Shown: positions 23,964-32,299 of the stretch, one piece after another
Position numbering within the stretch: position 1 is the stretch's first letter
How the letters are laid out: the number at the start of each line of letters is the position of its first letter
Assembly (NCBI RefSeq): GCF_002921145.1
Contig: NZ_PQVI01000120.1
Span: 1 to 32,299 of the forward strand
Source: Avibacterium endocarditidis
Lineage (GTDB): Bacteria > Pseudomonadota > Gammaproteobacteria > Enterobacterales > Pasteurellaceae
Direction of reading: 5' to 3'
DNA length: 32,299 nucleotides
Translations under genes and position numbers: made by a program
Notes under the pieces: model-generated
The model's database searches: none
What the model saw: only the letters and a program-made list of their open reading frames with translations
What the model was told of the DNA's origin: nothing

Positions 23964-26547
23964 CTATCCGCGTTGCATTTTCTTTAATTGATATAAATAA
24001 GAAAGCGCCTGCTTCGGACTCATTTCATCAGGATCAAGATTTTCAATCATCTGCCATAGCGCATCTTTATGCTCGTTTTCTTCCATTAACAACAGTTCGC
24101 CTTGCCTCTGTTGTTGCATTGCTTCTGCATTTAACTGATTGTTTTGTTGGGAGAATTTTTCTAACTGCGCCAGTTTTTGTTTGGCGAGTTTAATCACCGA
24201 TTGCGGAACGCCTGCCAATGCCGCCACCGCCAAACCGTAACTTTTACTTGCCGCGCCTTCTTGCACCGCGTGCATAAAGGCGATGGTGTCGTTATGCTCC
24301 ACCGCATCTAAATGCACGTTGGCAATGCCTTTTAACTGCTCAGGCAAAACAGTCAGCTCAAAATAATGCGTGGCAAATAAGGTAAGCGATCGTACTTTTT
24401 GTGCAAGCCATTCCGCACAAGCCCAAGCAAGGGAAAGCCCGTCATAGGTGGACGTGCCGCGCCCAATTTCATCAATAAGCACTAAGCTGTTTGCGCTGGC
24501 TTGATGCAAAATATTTGCCATTTCTGTCATTTCCACCATAAAGGTTGAGCGCCCTGAAGCCAGATCATCTGATGCGCCAATACGTGTGAAAATGCGATCG
24601 ATTGGGCCGATCATAGCACTTTCTGCTGGTACAAAAGATCCCATATAAGCCATTAGCGTGATCAATGCAGTTTGACGCATATAGGTGCTTTTTCCCCCCA
24701 TATTCGGGCCAGTTATGATCAATAAATGACGATCAGCACTCAGTTTTACTGGGTTGGCAATAAACGGATTTTTGGACACCTGTTCCACCACAGGGTGGCG
24801 GCCATTTTGAATATCTACGCCAATTTCATCGCTAAAGGTTGGTGCAACATAGTTCAGGGTTTCTGCCCGTTCAGCTAAGTTGGTTAGCACATCTAATTCT
24901 GCCAAAGCAAGGCTTGCTAGCTGTAATGCGCCTAAGTGTGGTAATAATTCATCGAAAATTTCTTCATAAAGTTGTTTTTCTAGCGCTAGTGCGGCACCTT
25001 TGGCTTTCAGCACCTTGTCTTCATAGGTTTTCAATTCCGGAATGATATAACGTTCCGCATTTTTGAGTGTTTGGCGACGAACATAGTGAATAGGCGCTTT
25101 ATGTACTTGCCCTTGTGGAATTTGAATATAATAGCCGTGTACCGCATTAAAACCAATTTTTAGGGTGTCAATGCCGCTGCTTTGTCGCTCCCGTTGCTCT
25201 AGCTCTTCTAAATAGCGGGTTGCGCCGTCCGAAAGAGAGCGCCATTCATCAAGTTCTGCGTTAAAGCCTTCTGCAATCACGCCACCATCACGAATCAACA
25301 AAGGGGGATTTTCAATAATCGCGCGTTCTAATAGATCTAATTGCGCTGAAAAATCGGAAATTTGTTGAGAAAATGCAGCAAATTGCGGACAATGTTGTTG
25401 ATTAAGATAATCTTGAATTGCAGGAATTTGCGCGAGCGCGGTGCGTAAACGGGTGAGATCCCGTGGACGCGCTGAACGCAATGCCACGCGCGCTAAAATC
25501 CGTTCCATATCCCCCACTTGTTGCAAGTGCGGTTGAAATTCTGCCACTAAATCCTGTTGCAAAATTTGACTGATGGTTTGTTGGCGTAAGGTTAATTTTT
25601 CACGATCGCGAATCGGTTGGTGAATCCAACGTTTCAGCAAACGACTCCCCATTGGGGTAACACATTTGTCTAGCACGGAAGCAAGGGTATGCTCTGTGCC
25701 ACCTGCTAAATTTTGGGTGAGTTCTAAATTCCGTCTTGTGGCGGCATCTAATTGAATATTCTCATTATTTTGTACCAAACTGATGCTTTGAATATGGGGC
25801 AACGCGGTGCGCTGAGTTTCCTTGGCATATTGTAACAAACATCCCGCAGCGCAAAGCCCAAGGGGGGGATTTTTCCACCCCAAAGGCGCGCAAATCTTGC
25901 GTACCAAATTGACGATTAAGCTGCTCAATGGCAGTTTTTAATTCAAATTCCCAAATGGGACGGCGGCGTAAGCCCTTTGCATTTTCAATTAAATAACGAT
26001 CTTCAAAATCTTCACAATAAAGCAATTCCACAGGTTGAATGCGCTGTAATTCCGCCTGCAAACTTTCTTTGCTAGCAGGCTCACTCAACTGAAAACGCCC
26101 CGATGCCATATCCAAAGTTGCCAAGCCAAATTTGTCTTTTTCCTGATAAACCGCGGCAATCAAATTATCCTGACGTTCGGGCAACAAGGCTTCATCACTG
26201 ATTGTTCCGGGGGTAACAATCCGCACAATTTGGCGTTCCACCGGCCCTTTTGCCGTGGCAGGATCGCCCACTTGCTCGCAAATCGCCACACTTTCGCCAA
26301 GCTGAACTAATTTCGCTAAATAGCCCTCCACCGCGTGATAGGGCACACCCGCCATAGGAATAGGCTGCCCTGCCGACTGCCCACGTTTGGTCAAGGAAAT
26401 ATCCAACAATGCCGCCGCTTTTTTTGCATCATCATAAAATAATTCATAAAAATCCCCCATTCGATAAAACAGCAAAATCTCAGGATTTTCTGCTTTCAAT
26501 CGAAGGTACTGCTGCATCATTGGGGTGTGTTGTTCAAAATTAGTCAT
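23964..26547 (-). CDS. mutS: DNA mismatch repair protein MutS (interrupted by one frameshift)
   Basis: Repaired length 860 residues, the usual size. It recognises mismatches and starts methyl-directed repair. The mismatch-binding domain near the N terminus has the F-x-E motif in [11 protein letters not shown]. The C-terminal ATPase has the Walker [10 protein letters not shown], then [23 protein letters not shown] and FATHYFELT. The break is at the run of seven G on the plus strand (25862-25868): six would give [16 protein letters not shown] in one frame. A USS at 25525 lies inside. A real frameshift at this place would remove ATPase function and give a mutator strain, so the read should be confirmed. 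Confidence 0.94.
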
Positions 26548-26583
26548 CAGGTTTGCTCAATCTGTTATTTTAAATTTAGACAA

Positions 26584-26589
26584 ATTATA
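26584..26589 (-). promoter_or_regulatory. Candidate -10 of the mutS promoter
   Basis: Perfect minus-strand TATAAT 37 bases before the mutS start; the -35 region is poor. Confidence 0.4.
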
Positions 26590-26755
26590 ACGAAATTTTT
26601 CTTATTTGATACTGTAGGAATTATTTTGCTGTCAGCTCATTAATCAGCTTTGTATGTTGAAATAGCAGATCGCCCCTATTAGCCTCATTAATTTGAAGTA
26701 TAAACGTATTATCTGGAACACAGTTCACAAAATAGAAAAAAGATCAAAATTTTAC

Positions 26756-26784
26756 TTGATACTGTATATCAATACAGCTATATT
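26756..26784 (+). promoter_or_regulatory. recA promoter
   Basis: TTGATA at 26756-26761, 17-base spacer, TATATT at 26779-26784. The layout and wording (TTGATACTGTAT...) are the same as the E. coli recA promoter. Confidence 0.85.
26762..26777 (+). promoter_or_regulatory. LexA (SOS) box in the recA promoter
   Basis: CTGTATATCAATACAG fits CTG-N10-CAG and fills the spacer between -35 and -10, so LexA binding would block RNA polymerase. It indicates normal SOS control of recA, and probably of recX by read-through. Confidence 0.92.
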
Positions 26785-26824
26785 ATGCAGCAGTTTTGAT
26801 GATGAATTTATAAGGACAAGCAAA

Positions 26825-27938
26825 ATGGCTAAAGAAGATAAAGCAAAAAAAAGTGAGAAACCACAAATTACTACTCAAGAGAAGAAAAACAAAAAAAGCC
26901 CTTGCTGCGGCGTTAGGTCAAATTGAAAAACAATTTGGTAAAGGTTCAATTATGAAATTGGGGGAAACCCAAGATTTGGATATTGAATCTATTTCCACAG
27001 GTTCTCTGGGGTTAGATATTGCCTTAGGTATCGGTGGCTTGCCAATGGGGCGTATCGTAGAAATTTACGGGCCAGAATCTTCAGGGAAAACCACATTAAC
27101 CCTTTCTGTTATCGCGCAAGCACAAAAATTAGGCAAAACCTGTGCCTTTATTGATGCAGAACACGCTTTAGATCCAATTTATGCGGCAAAACTTGGCGTT
27201 GATGTCAAAAAATTGCTCGTTTCTCAGCCTGACAACGGTGAAGAAGCATTAGAAATTTGTGATGCGTTGGTACGTTCTGGTGCGATTGACGTGGTGATTG
27301 TGGACTCCGTAGCCGCCCTTACGCCAAAAGCAGAAATTGAAGGGGATATGGGTGATGCGCACGTTGGTTTACAAGCGCGTTTAATGTCGCAAGCCCTGCG
27401 TAAACTCACCGGACAAATCAAAAACTCCAACTGCCTTGTGATTTTCATCAACCAAATTCGTATGAAAATTGGCGTAATGTTTGGTAACCCAGAAACCACC
27501 ACTGGCGGTAATGCATTGAAATTCTATTCTTCTGTGCGCTTAGATATTCGTCGTACTGGTGCGGTGAAAAATGGCGATGAAATCATTGGTAACGAAACTC
27601 GTGTGAAAGTGGTGAAAAACAAAGTTGCCCCGCCATTCCGTCAAGTTGATTTCCAAATCCTTTACGGTGAAGGCATTTCACGCAATGGTGAGTTAATTGA
27701 ATTAGGCGTAAAACATAAATTAGTTGATAAATCAGGCGCGTGGTTCTCTTATAACGGAGAAAAAATTGGTCAAGGAAAAGCCAATGCAATGAAATGGTTG
27801 GCAGAACACCCTGAACAAGCCGAAGAATTAGAAAATAAATTACGCGAAGAACTTTTAGCAAACCCAGACAAATCTCTCATTGCGGATATTGAAGCGGATC
27901 AAAATGAAGACATTGCAGAAATGGATTCTGAATTTTAA
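26825..27938 (+). CDS. recA: Recombinase RecA (interrupted by one frameshift near the start)
   Basis: Repaired length 370 residues. It forms filaments on single-stranded DNA, promotes strand exchange and triggers LexA cleavage. The ATG at 26825 follows AAGGACA; the first frame gives [20 protein letters not shown], then the A-run at 26891-26897 (seven, six expected) shifts it. After repair [20 protein letters not shown] continues. Walker A is GPESSGKT; the DNA-binding loop region [20 protein letters not shown] and the [29 protein letters not shown] block are intact. The N-terminal tail is about a dozen residues longer and more lysine-rich than in H. influenzae RecA. A GTG start at 26853 would avoid the frameshift but gives an unlike N terminus. 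Confidence 0.95.
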
Positions 27939-27960
27939 TCCCTTTGATTAAATCATCTTC

Positions 27961-27992
27961 AAAAAGTGCGGTAATTTTTGACCGCACTTTTT
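27961..27992 (+). terminator. recA terminator made of an inverted USS pair
   Basis: AAAAAGTGCGGT and ACCGCACTTTTT form a 12-base perfect stem around an 8-base loop; the T-run belongs to the second USS. It separates recA from recX. Confidence 0.88.
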
Positions 27993-28023
27993 CTAACAGC
28001 AATTTAGGAATCAATGAGAAAAA

Positions 28024-28482
28024 ATGGCATCATTGGCATTAAATTATGTGGTGAACTTGCTCTCCCGCCGCGAATATAGTGAATATGAATTGCGTTGCAA
28101 AATGCAAGAAAAAGCCTTCACAGAAGCAGAAATTGAACAGGCTTTAGCGATTTGTCAGGAAAAAAATTGGCAAAGTGATCGCCGTTTTACAGAAAATTAT
28201 TTACATTACCGATCACAAAAAGGCTATGGACTTAATCGAATTAAACAAGAGCTTTTTCAACTCAAAGGTATTTCTTCAGAGATCGTAGAAGACGTGTTAG
28301 CAGAAATGGACATTGATTGGTTTGAGATTGCTCATTCTGTGTTACGCAAAAAATTCCCCCATTATGTGCAAGAGCAAGATTTCAAAATGAAACAAAAAAT
28401 CTGGCGCTATATGCTTTCACACGGTTTTCAAAGTGAAGAATTTGCCGATTTAGTCGGCTCAGGCGAAAACGAATTTTACTAA
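28024..28482 (+). CDS. recX: RecA regulatory protein RecX
   Basis: 152 residues, the usual size. RecX binds RecA filaments and limits their growth. The protein is made of three-helix repeats with the RecX pattern: LLSRREYSEYELRCKMQEK near the start, SDRRFTENYLHYRSQKGYGLNRIKQEL in the middle and KIWRYMLSHGFQSEEF near the end. It follows recA after 85 bases containing the USS-type terminator. The ribosome site AGGAAT fits an ATG at 28015 better than the one used here; that ATG would be in frame if the A-run just before 28024 were one base shorter. Confidence 0.93.
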   Translation: MASLALNYVVNLLSRREYSEYELRCKMQEKAFTEAEIEQALAICQEKNWQSDRRFTENYLHYRSQKGYGLNRIKQELFQLKGISSEIVEDVLAEMDIDWFEIAHSVLRKKFPHYVQEQDFKMKQKIWRYMLSHGFQSEEFADLVGSGENEFY

Positions 28483-28634
28483 GACACAGCATTCACTGCC
28501 CCTTTCTTTATTTATGCTTTCCAAGGCTTTCTACAAAATATTGGCACAAATGGCCCTTTCTTCTTTGAGTGAACTTAACTCAATGATAAACTAACGCCAA
28601 TTTTTGTCTTAAATAATTAATATAGGAAACAACA

Positions 28635-30350
28635 ATGCGAGCGAGTCGATATTTATTTGCTACTTTAAAAGAAACCCCGAATGATGCACAGGTGGTGAGC
28701 CATCAATTAATGTTGCGTGCTGGAATGGTTCGCCCTTTAGCGTCAGGGCTTTACAACTGGTTGCCTACAGGCTTGCGTGTACTGAAAAAAGTGGAAAATA
28801 TTGTCCGTGAAGAAATGAATAAAAGCGGTGCGATCGAAGTTGAAATGCCTGTTGTTCAACCAGCTGAATTATGGCAAGAATCGCAACGCTGGGAGCAATA
28901 TGGCCCAGAATTATTACGCTTCCAAGATCGCGGACAACGTGATTTTGTGCTTGGTCCAACACACGAAGAAGTGATTACCGATTTAGTTCGCCGTGAAGTG
29001 AGTTCTTATAAGCAACTTCCACTGAATTTATACCAAATTCAAACCAAATTCCGTGACGAAGTGCGTCCACGTTTTGGGGTAATGCGTGGTCGTGAATTTT
29101 TAATGAAAGATGCCTATTCTTTCCACACCACAAAAGAAAGTTTGCAAGAAACCTATGACATAATGTACCAAACTTACAGCAATATTTTCACCCGTCTAGG
29201 TTTAGATTTCCGCGCGGTGCAGGCGGATACCGGTTCTATCGGCGGCAGCGCATCACACGAATTCCAAGTATTAGCACAAAGTGGTGAAGATGATATTGTG
29301 TTCTCCACAGAATCTGATTTTGCGGCGAATATTGAACTTGCCGAAGCAGTGGCACAAGGCGAACGTGGCACGCCAACTCAGTCAATGGAATTAGTGGATA
29401 CGCCAAATGCCAAAACCATTAACGAATTGGTGGAACAATTCAATGTGCCAGTAGAAAAAACCGTGAAAACCTTGATTGTAAAAGGTGCAAATGAAGAACA
29501 ACCATTAATTGCGTTAATCATTCGTGGCGATCACAATTTGAATGAAATCAAAGCGCAAAAATTAGCGCAAGTGGCTGAACCGCTTGAATTTGCCGATGAA
29601 GCGGAAATTAAAGCCAAAATCGGCGCAAGCGTTGGCTCTCTTGGCCCTGTTAATTTGCCGATCCCAGCTATTATTGATCGAAGTGTGGCATTAATGAGTG
29701 ATTTTTCGGCAGGCGCAAACATTGATGGTAAACATTATTTCAATATCAACTGGGAACGTGATGTGCCAATGCCAGAAGTGGCAGATTTACGCAATGTGGT
29801 AGAAGGTGATCTAAGCCCTGATGGCAAAGGTTCATTGTTAATCAAGCGCGGTATTGAAGTGGGACATATTTTCCAACTTGGCACAAAATATTCAGAAGCA
29901 ATGAAAGCTACCGTACAAGGCGAAGATGGCCGCCCACAAACAATGATTATGGGCTGTTACGGTATTGGTGTTAGCCGTGTGGTTGCCGCAGCGATCGAAC
30001 AAAGCCACGATGAACGTGGGATTATCTGGCCAACGGACGCGATTGCACCATTTACCGTAGCAATCGTGCCAATGAATATGCACAAATCAGAAAGCGTGCA
30101 AGAATTTGCCGAAAATTTATACCGCACTTTAAGTGCTGAAGGGATTGAAGTGATTTTTGATGATCGTAAAGAGCGTCCAGGAGTAATGTTTGCTGATATG
30201 GAACTTATTGGTGTGCCACATATGATTGTAATCGGCGAAAAAAATCTGCAAAATGGCGAAATTGAATATAAAAATCGTCGTACAGGGGAAAAACAGATGA
30301 TCAATAAAGATCAGTTGGTGGAATTTGTGAAGCAACAAATTAAATACTAA
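28635..30350 (+). CDS. proS: Prolyl-tRNA synthetase ProS (EC 6.1.1.15)
   Basis: 571 residues, the bacterial type with an editing domain (E. coli 572). It charges tRNA-Pro. Class II motif 1 lies in [27 protein letters not shown], motif 2 in [30 protein letters not shown], and motif 3 in [16 protein letters not shown]. The inserted INS editing domain lies about residues 220-400 ([21 protein letters not shown] and neighbours). The anticodon-binding domain ends the protein. The start is preceded by AGGAAACAAC. A hairpin terminator follows after nine bases. A USS at 30121 lies in the 3' part. Confidence 0.97.
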   Translation: MRASRYLFATLKETPNDAQVVSHQLMLRAGMVRPLASGLYNWLPTGLRVLKKVENIVREEMNKSGAIEVEMPVVQPAELWQESQRWEQYGPELLRFQDRGQRDFVLGPTHEEVITDLVRREVSSYKQLPLNLYQIQTKFRDEVRPRFGVMRGREFLMKDAYSFHTTKESLQETYDIMYQTYSNIFTRLGLDFRAVQADTGSIGGSASHEFQVLAQSGEDDIVFSTESDFAANIELAEAVAQGERGTPTQSMELVDTPNAKTINELVEQFNVPVEKTVKTLIVKGANEEQPLIALIIRGDHNLNEIKAQKLAQVAEPLEFADEAEIKAKIGASVGSLGPVNLPIPAIIDRSVALMSDFSAGANIDGKHYFNINWERDVPMPEVADLRNVVEGDLSPDGKGSLLIKRGIEVGHIFQLGTKYSEAMKATVQGEDGRPQTMIMGCYGIGVSRVVAAAIEQSHDERGIIWPTDAIAPFTVAIVPMNMHKSESVQEFAENLYRTLSAEGIEVIFDDRKERPGVMFADMELIGVPHMIVIGEKNLQNGEIEYKNRRTGEKQMINKDQLVEFVKQQIKY

Positions 30351-30359
30351 AGAAAGTTG

Positions 30360-30388
30360 TTGGGTGGCAAAAGCTGCCCAATTTTTTG
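30360..30388 (+). terminator. Terminator of proS
   Basis: TTGGGTGGC and GCTGCCCAA pair (two wobbles) around AAAA, followed by six T. Confidence 0.85.
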
Positions 30389-30439
30389 TCTAAAATTTGT
30401 GAAAAAAGCACCGCACTTACTTCTTTTGATTGTTTTTAT

Positions 30440-30716
30440 CCAGCTAGAAGAATTACTGCATAACCCTTTGAATGTTAATGAAAAAATGGCACAGGCACAG
30501 CCATTAGACATCACAAAATTGCTGCCGCGAAGTAAAGGACATTACCGTCTTAATGGCTCGCTCACCACGCCGCCTTGTAGCGAAGGGGTAAATTGGGTGG
30601 TTTTACAGCAACCTATCAGTGCAAGCAGTGAGCAGATTCGATCATTATCACATACATTAGGGAATAACAATCGCCCTGTACAACCAATTAACGCTCGAAT
30701 TGTCGTAAGCGAATAA
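30440..30716 (+). pseudogene. Alpha-carbonic anhydrase, C-terminal remnant
   Basis: About 91 codons match the C-terminal third of periplasmic alpha-type carbonic anhydrases: LLPRSKGHYRLNGSLTTPP, then CSEGVNWVVLQQPIS, and NNNRPVQPINARIVV at the end. The segment holds the conserved threonine and cysteine of LTTPPC. The signal peptide, the three zinc-binding histidines and the proton-shuttle residue are all absent, so it cannot be active. No start codon with a ribosome site is visible at the break. The similarity begins about 20 bases right of a USS (30410-30418). An open frame extends upstream over the proS terminator, but that part is not family-like. Unlike the frameshifted genes nearby, this is a large deletion and looks like real gene loss. 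Confidence 0.85.
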
Positions 30717-30723
30717 ATGTAAA

Positions 30724-30750
30724 GAGGGCATTTTTAAGCCCTCATTTCTT
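30724..30750 (+). terminator. Weak terminator after the carbonic anhydrase remnant
   Basis: GAGGGC and GCCCTC pair around an 8-base loop with a T-rich tail (ATTTCTT). A USS (30783) follows. Confidence 0.5.
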
Positions 30751-30883
30751 ATTATTTTTGATCGAAATTTTCCCATTTTTTTACCGCACTTTTTTCTTGC
30801 GCGATCTTGCCCTAAAACATAGAATAGCCCTTTAAAAAATGGCATAGCTCATTTTATAAACGATATTGAGTAGTAGATTTTCA

Positions 30884-31636
30884 ATGACAGAACAACAAAC
30901 TAGCTTTGCGGATCAAAAACGCAAAACCGTTGAAACCGCTGAATTTACCGCTGACGGACGCTACAAACGTAAAGTGCGTAGTTTCGTGTTGCGTACAGGG
31001 CGATTAAGCGATTTTCAACGTAATATGATGAATGAATATTGGCCGATTTATGGCTTATCACATCAAACTGAACCTTTTGATTTTAAAAAGATTTATGGCA
31101 ACGACAAGCCTGTTATTTTAGAAATTGGTTTTGGAATGGGAAAATCCCTAGTGGAAATGGCAGAGCAAAATCCAGATAAAAATTATCTAGGAATTGAAGT
31201 GCATACCCCCGGTGTGGGCGCGTGCATTGCTTATGCTGTGGAAAAGAAGGTAAAAAATCTACGCGTTATTTGCCACGATGCCACAGAAATTTTACGCGAT
31301 TGCATTGCCGATGGCAGCCTTGCTGGCTTACAGCTTTTTTTCCCCGACCCTTGGCATAAAGCGAAGCATCATAAACGCCGCATTGTACAGCCGCATTTTG
31401 TGCAAACTGTCTGCCAAAAGCTCGCCAACCAAGGCTTTATTCATATGGCAACAGACTGGGAAAATTATGCGGAACAAATGTTAGACGTATTGCAAAATAA
31501 TCCACAGTTACGCAATACTTCCGCCACAAAAGACTATATTCCACGCCCTGAAAGCCGCCCATTGACCAAGTTTGAACAACGCGGTCATCGCTTAGGACAC
31601 GGTGTATGGGATTTATATTTTATTAAAACTGAATAA
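30884..31636 (+). CDS. trmB: tRNA (guanine46-N7)-methyltransferase TrmB (EC 2.1.1.33)
   Basis: 250 residues from the ATG at 30884; the frame is open to a TTG 18 bases earlier, but [21 protein letters not shown] matches the family start. It makes m7G46 in tRNA with S-adenosylmethionine. The cofactor motif is [20 protein letters not shown], followed by [35 protein letters not shown] is the catalytic and tRNA-binding signature, and [20 protein letters not shown] ends the protein. It forms an operon with yggL 29 bases downstream, as in E. coli. Confidence 0.96.
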   Translation: MTEQQTSFADQKRKTVETAEFTADGRYKRKVRSFVLRTGRLSDFQRNMMNEYWPIYGLSHQTEPFDFKKIYGNDKPVILEIGFGMGKSLVEMAEQNPDKNYLGIEVHTPGVGACIAYAVEKKVKNLRVICHDATEILRDCIADGSLAGLQLFFPDPWHKAKHHKRRIVQPHFVQTVCQKLANQGFIHMATDWENYAEQMLDVLQNNPQLRNTSATKDYIPRPESRPLTKFEQRGHRLGHGVWDLYFIKTE

Positions 31637-31665
31637 TATCAGCCTAGAAATACGAGGAGAAAACG

Positions 31666-32004
31666 ATGGCTATTCAACGTAACAGAAGACAACGCAAAAA
31701 AATGCACCTTGCAGAATTCCAAGAATTAGGCTTTTTAGTAAACTGGCAATTCGCAGAAAATACCCCGATTGATAAAATTGATGAAGTTGTAGATCGTTTT
31801 ATCAACGAAGTCATTCGTCCAAATGGCTTAGCTTATGAAGGTAGCGGTTATTTACATTGGGAAGGTTTAGTCTGCTTAGAAGAAATCGGAAAATGTGATG
31901 AAAGCCACCGTGAGCTAGTGAAAAACTGGTTAGAAAGCAATGGATTACAACAAATTGAAATTAGCCAACTGTTTGATATTTGGTGGGAATATCCAGCGAA
32001 ATAA
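31666..32004 (+). CDS. yggL: YggL family protein (DUF469)
   Basis: 112 residues, close to E. coli YggL (108) throughout: RRQRKKMHLAEFQELGF at the basic N terminus, INEVIRPNGLAYEGSGYLHWEG in the middle, then EEIGKCDESH and the ISQLFDIWWEYP tail. YggL proteins are reported to associate with the ribosome large subunit; the exact role is not settled. The start has AGGAGA eight bases upstream. It is second in the trmB operon and is followed by a terminator immediately after the stop. Confidence 0.94.
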   Translation: MAIQRNRRQRKKMHLAEFQELGFLVNWQFAENTPIDKIDEVVDRFINEVIRPNGLAYEGSGYLHWEGLVCLEEIGKCDESHRELVKNWLESNGLQQIEISQLFDIWWEYPAK

Positions 32005-32033
32005 TAAGATTGAACAGCAATCTTATTTTTATT
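32003..32033 (+). terminator. Terminator of trmB-yggL
   Basis: AATAAGATTG and CAATCTTATT form a perfect 10-base stem around AACAG, followed by TTT. It starts inside the stop codon region. Confidence 0.9.
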
Positions 32034-32056
32034 AGTTAGAATCTAAATTATAGAGT

Positions 32057-32095
32057 AAAAACTGTATGCGATTTAATTTCGGATACAGTTTTTTA
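32057..32095. terminator. Second, bidirectional terminator hairpin
   Basis: AAAAACTGTAT and ATACAGTTTTT form an 11-base perfect stem with a 15-base loop. It may back up the yggL terminator or stop transcription coming from the IS remnant on the right. Confidence 0.75.
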
Positions 32096-32117
32096 TTGGG
32101 TTTTATTAAGGTTGTCC

Positions 32118-32215
32118 TAGATTTCTTATCAATTCTGTTACATTTTCTAAGTTACTCATTTTTCTTGATTAGCGAAATTCTTAACTTCATTAGTATAATT
32201 TTTCTTCTAATTATA
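32118..32215 (-). mobile_element. Second IS1595-family (IS1016-like) transposase remnant, heavily decayed
   Basis: On the minus strand KNYTNEVKNFANQEK aligns with KNHINGIENFxNQAK of the family, and after a shift LRKCNRIDKKS aligns with its LRKYNKIDKKS. A stop, a frameshift and replacement of conserved residues (I for T, W for A) show decay. A 28-base stretch (32121-32148) differs from the left remnant (307-334) at only two positions by eye. The match stops after KKS. The upstream half would lie to the right, where similarity fades near 32215. Assignment rests on this motif match alone. Confidence 0.62.
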
Positions 32216-32299
32216 GAGTGTAACGTATCAGTATTGTTGCTTTTAGCCGCCATAAAACTGTACAAAAACGAACAAAGACCGAACCAACAATCTGAAAGG

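Noticed and set aside
26853-26926. GTG start for recA at 26853 avoiding the frameshift
   Set aside because: Gives an N terminus unlike any RecA; the other frame ([15 protein letters not shown]) matches the family and has the ribosome site.

Overview
The window is a stretch of Pasteurellaceae chromosome centred on the replication origin. The Haemophilus influenzae-type DNA uptake signal (AAGTGCGGT or its complement) occurs about 28 times by eye in 32 kb, inside and between genes. Base composition is AT-rich, and proteins read like Haemophilus/Aggregatibacter/Avibacterium orthologues. I cannot name the genus from sequence alone.

Layout. At 1-446 lies a broken IS1595-family (IS1016-like) transposase remnant. 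From 10138 down to 532, all on the minus strand, are mnmG, rsmG and the complete F1Fo ATP synthase operon atpI-B-E-F-H-A-G-D-C, ending at a strong terminator. At 10139-10603 is oriC, between mnmG and mioC as in E. coli, with three GATCT 13-mer-like repeats, dense GATC sites and three DnaA boxes. mioC and zapB (minus) point toward the origin. Then come glpX behind a PurR-like operator and gyrB (plus), an FNR-box triheme peroxidase, a two-part metPS-type Na+/amino-acid importer with a 31-residue subunit, the operon maf-yrdD-tsaC-aroE (minus), rmuC and yqhA (plus), mutS (minus), recA with a LexA box inside its promoter, recX, proS, a truncated alpha-carbonic anhydrase, and trmB-yggL. The right end carries a second, more decayed copy of the same transposase on the opposite strand.

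Themes. Most of the window is conserved housekeeping: energy (ATP synthase), replication initiation and topology (oriC, gyrB), tRNA modification (mnmG, tsaC, trmB), 16S rRNA methylation (rsmG), repair (mutS, recA, recX, rmuC), division (zapB) and gluconeogenesis (glpX). I see no CRISPR array, prophage, toxin island, rRNA or tRNA gene, and no convincing new multi-gene system.

A striking technical feature is that six otherwise well-conserved genes (atpG, gyrB, yrdD, rmuC, mutS, recA) carry 13 frameshifts in total. Nearly all are one-base changes in short homopolymers, and in every case an intact family-like protein is restored by repairing the run. Because gyrB is essential, these are best read as sequencing or assembly indels rather than real pseudogenes, and I annotate each as one gene. 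By contrast the IS remnants and the carbonic anhydrase fragment look like genuine decay.
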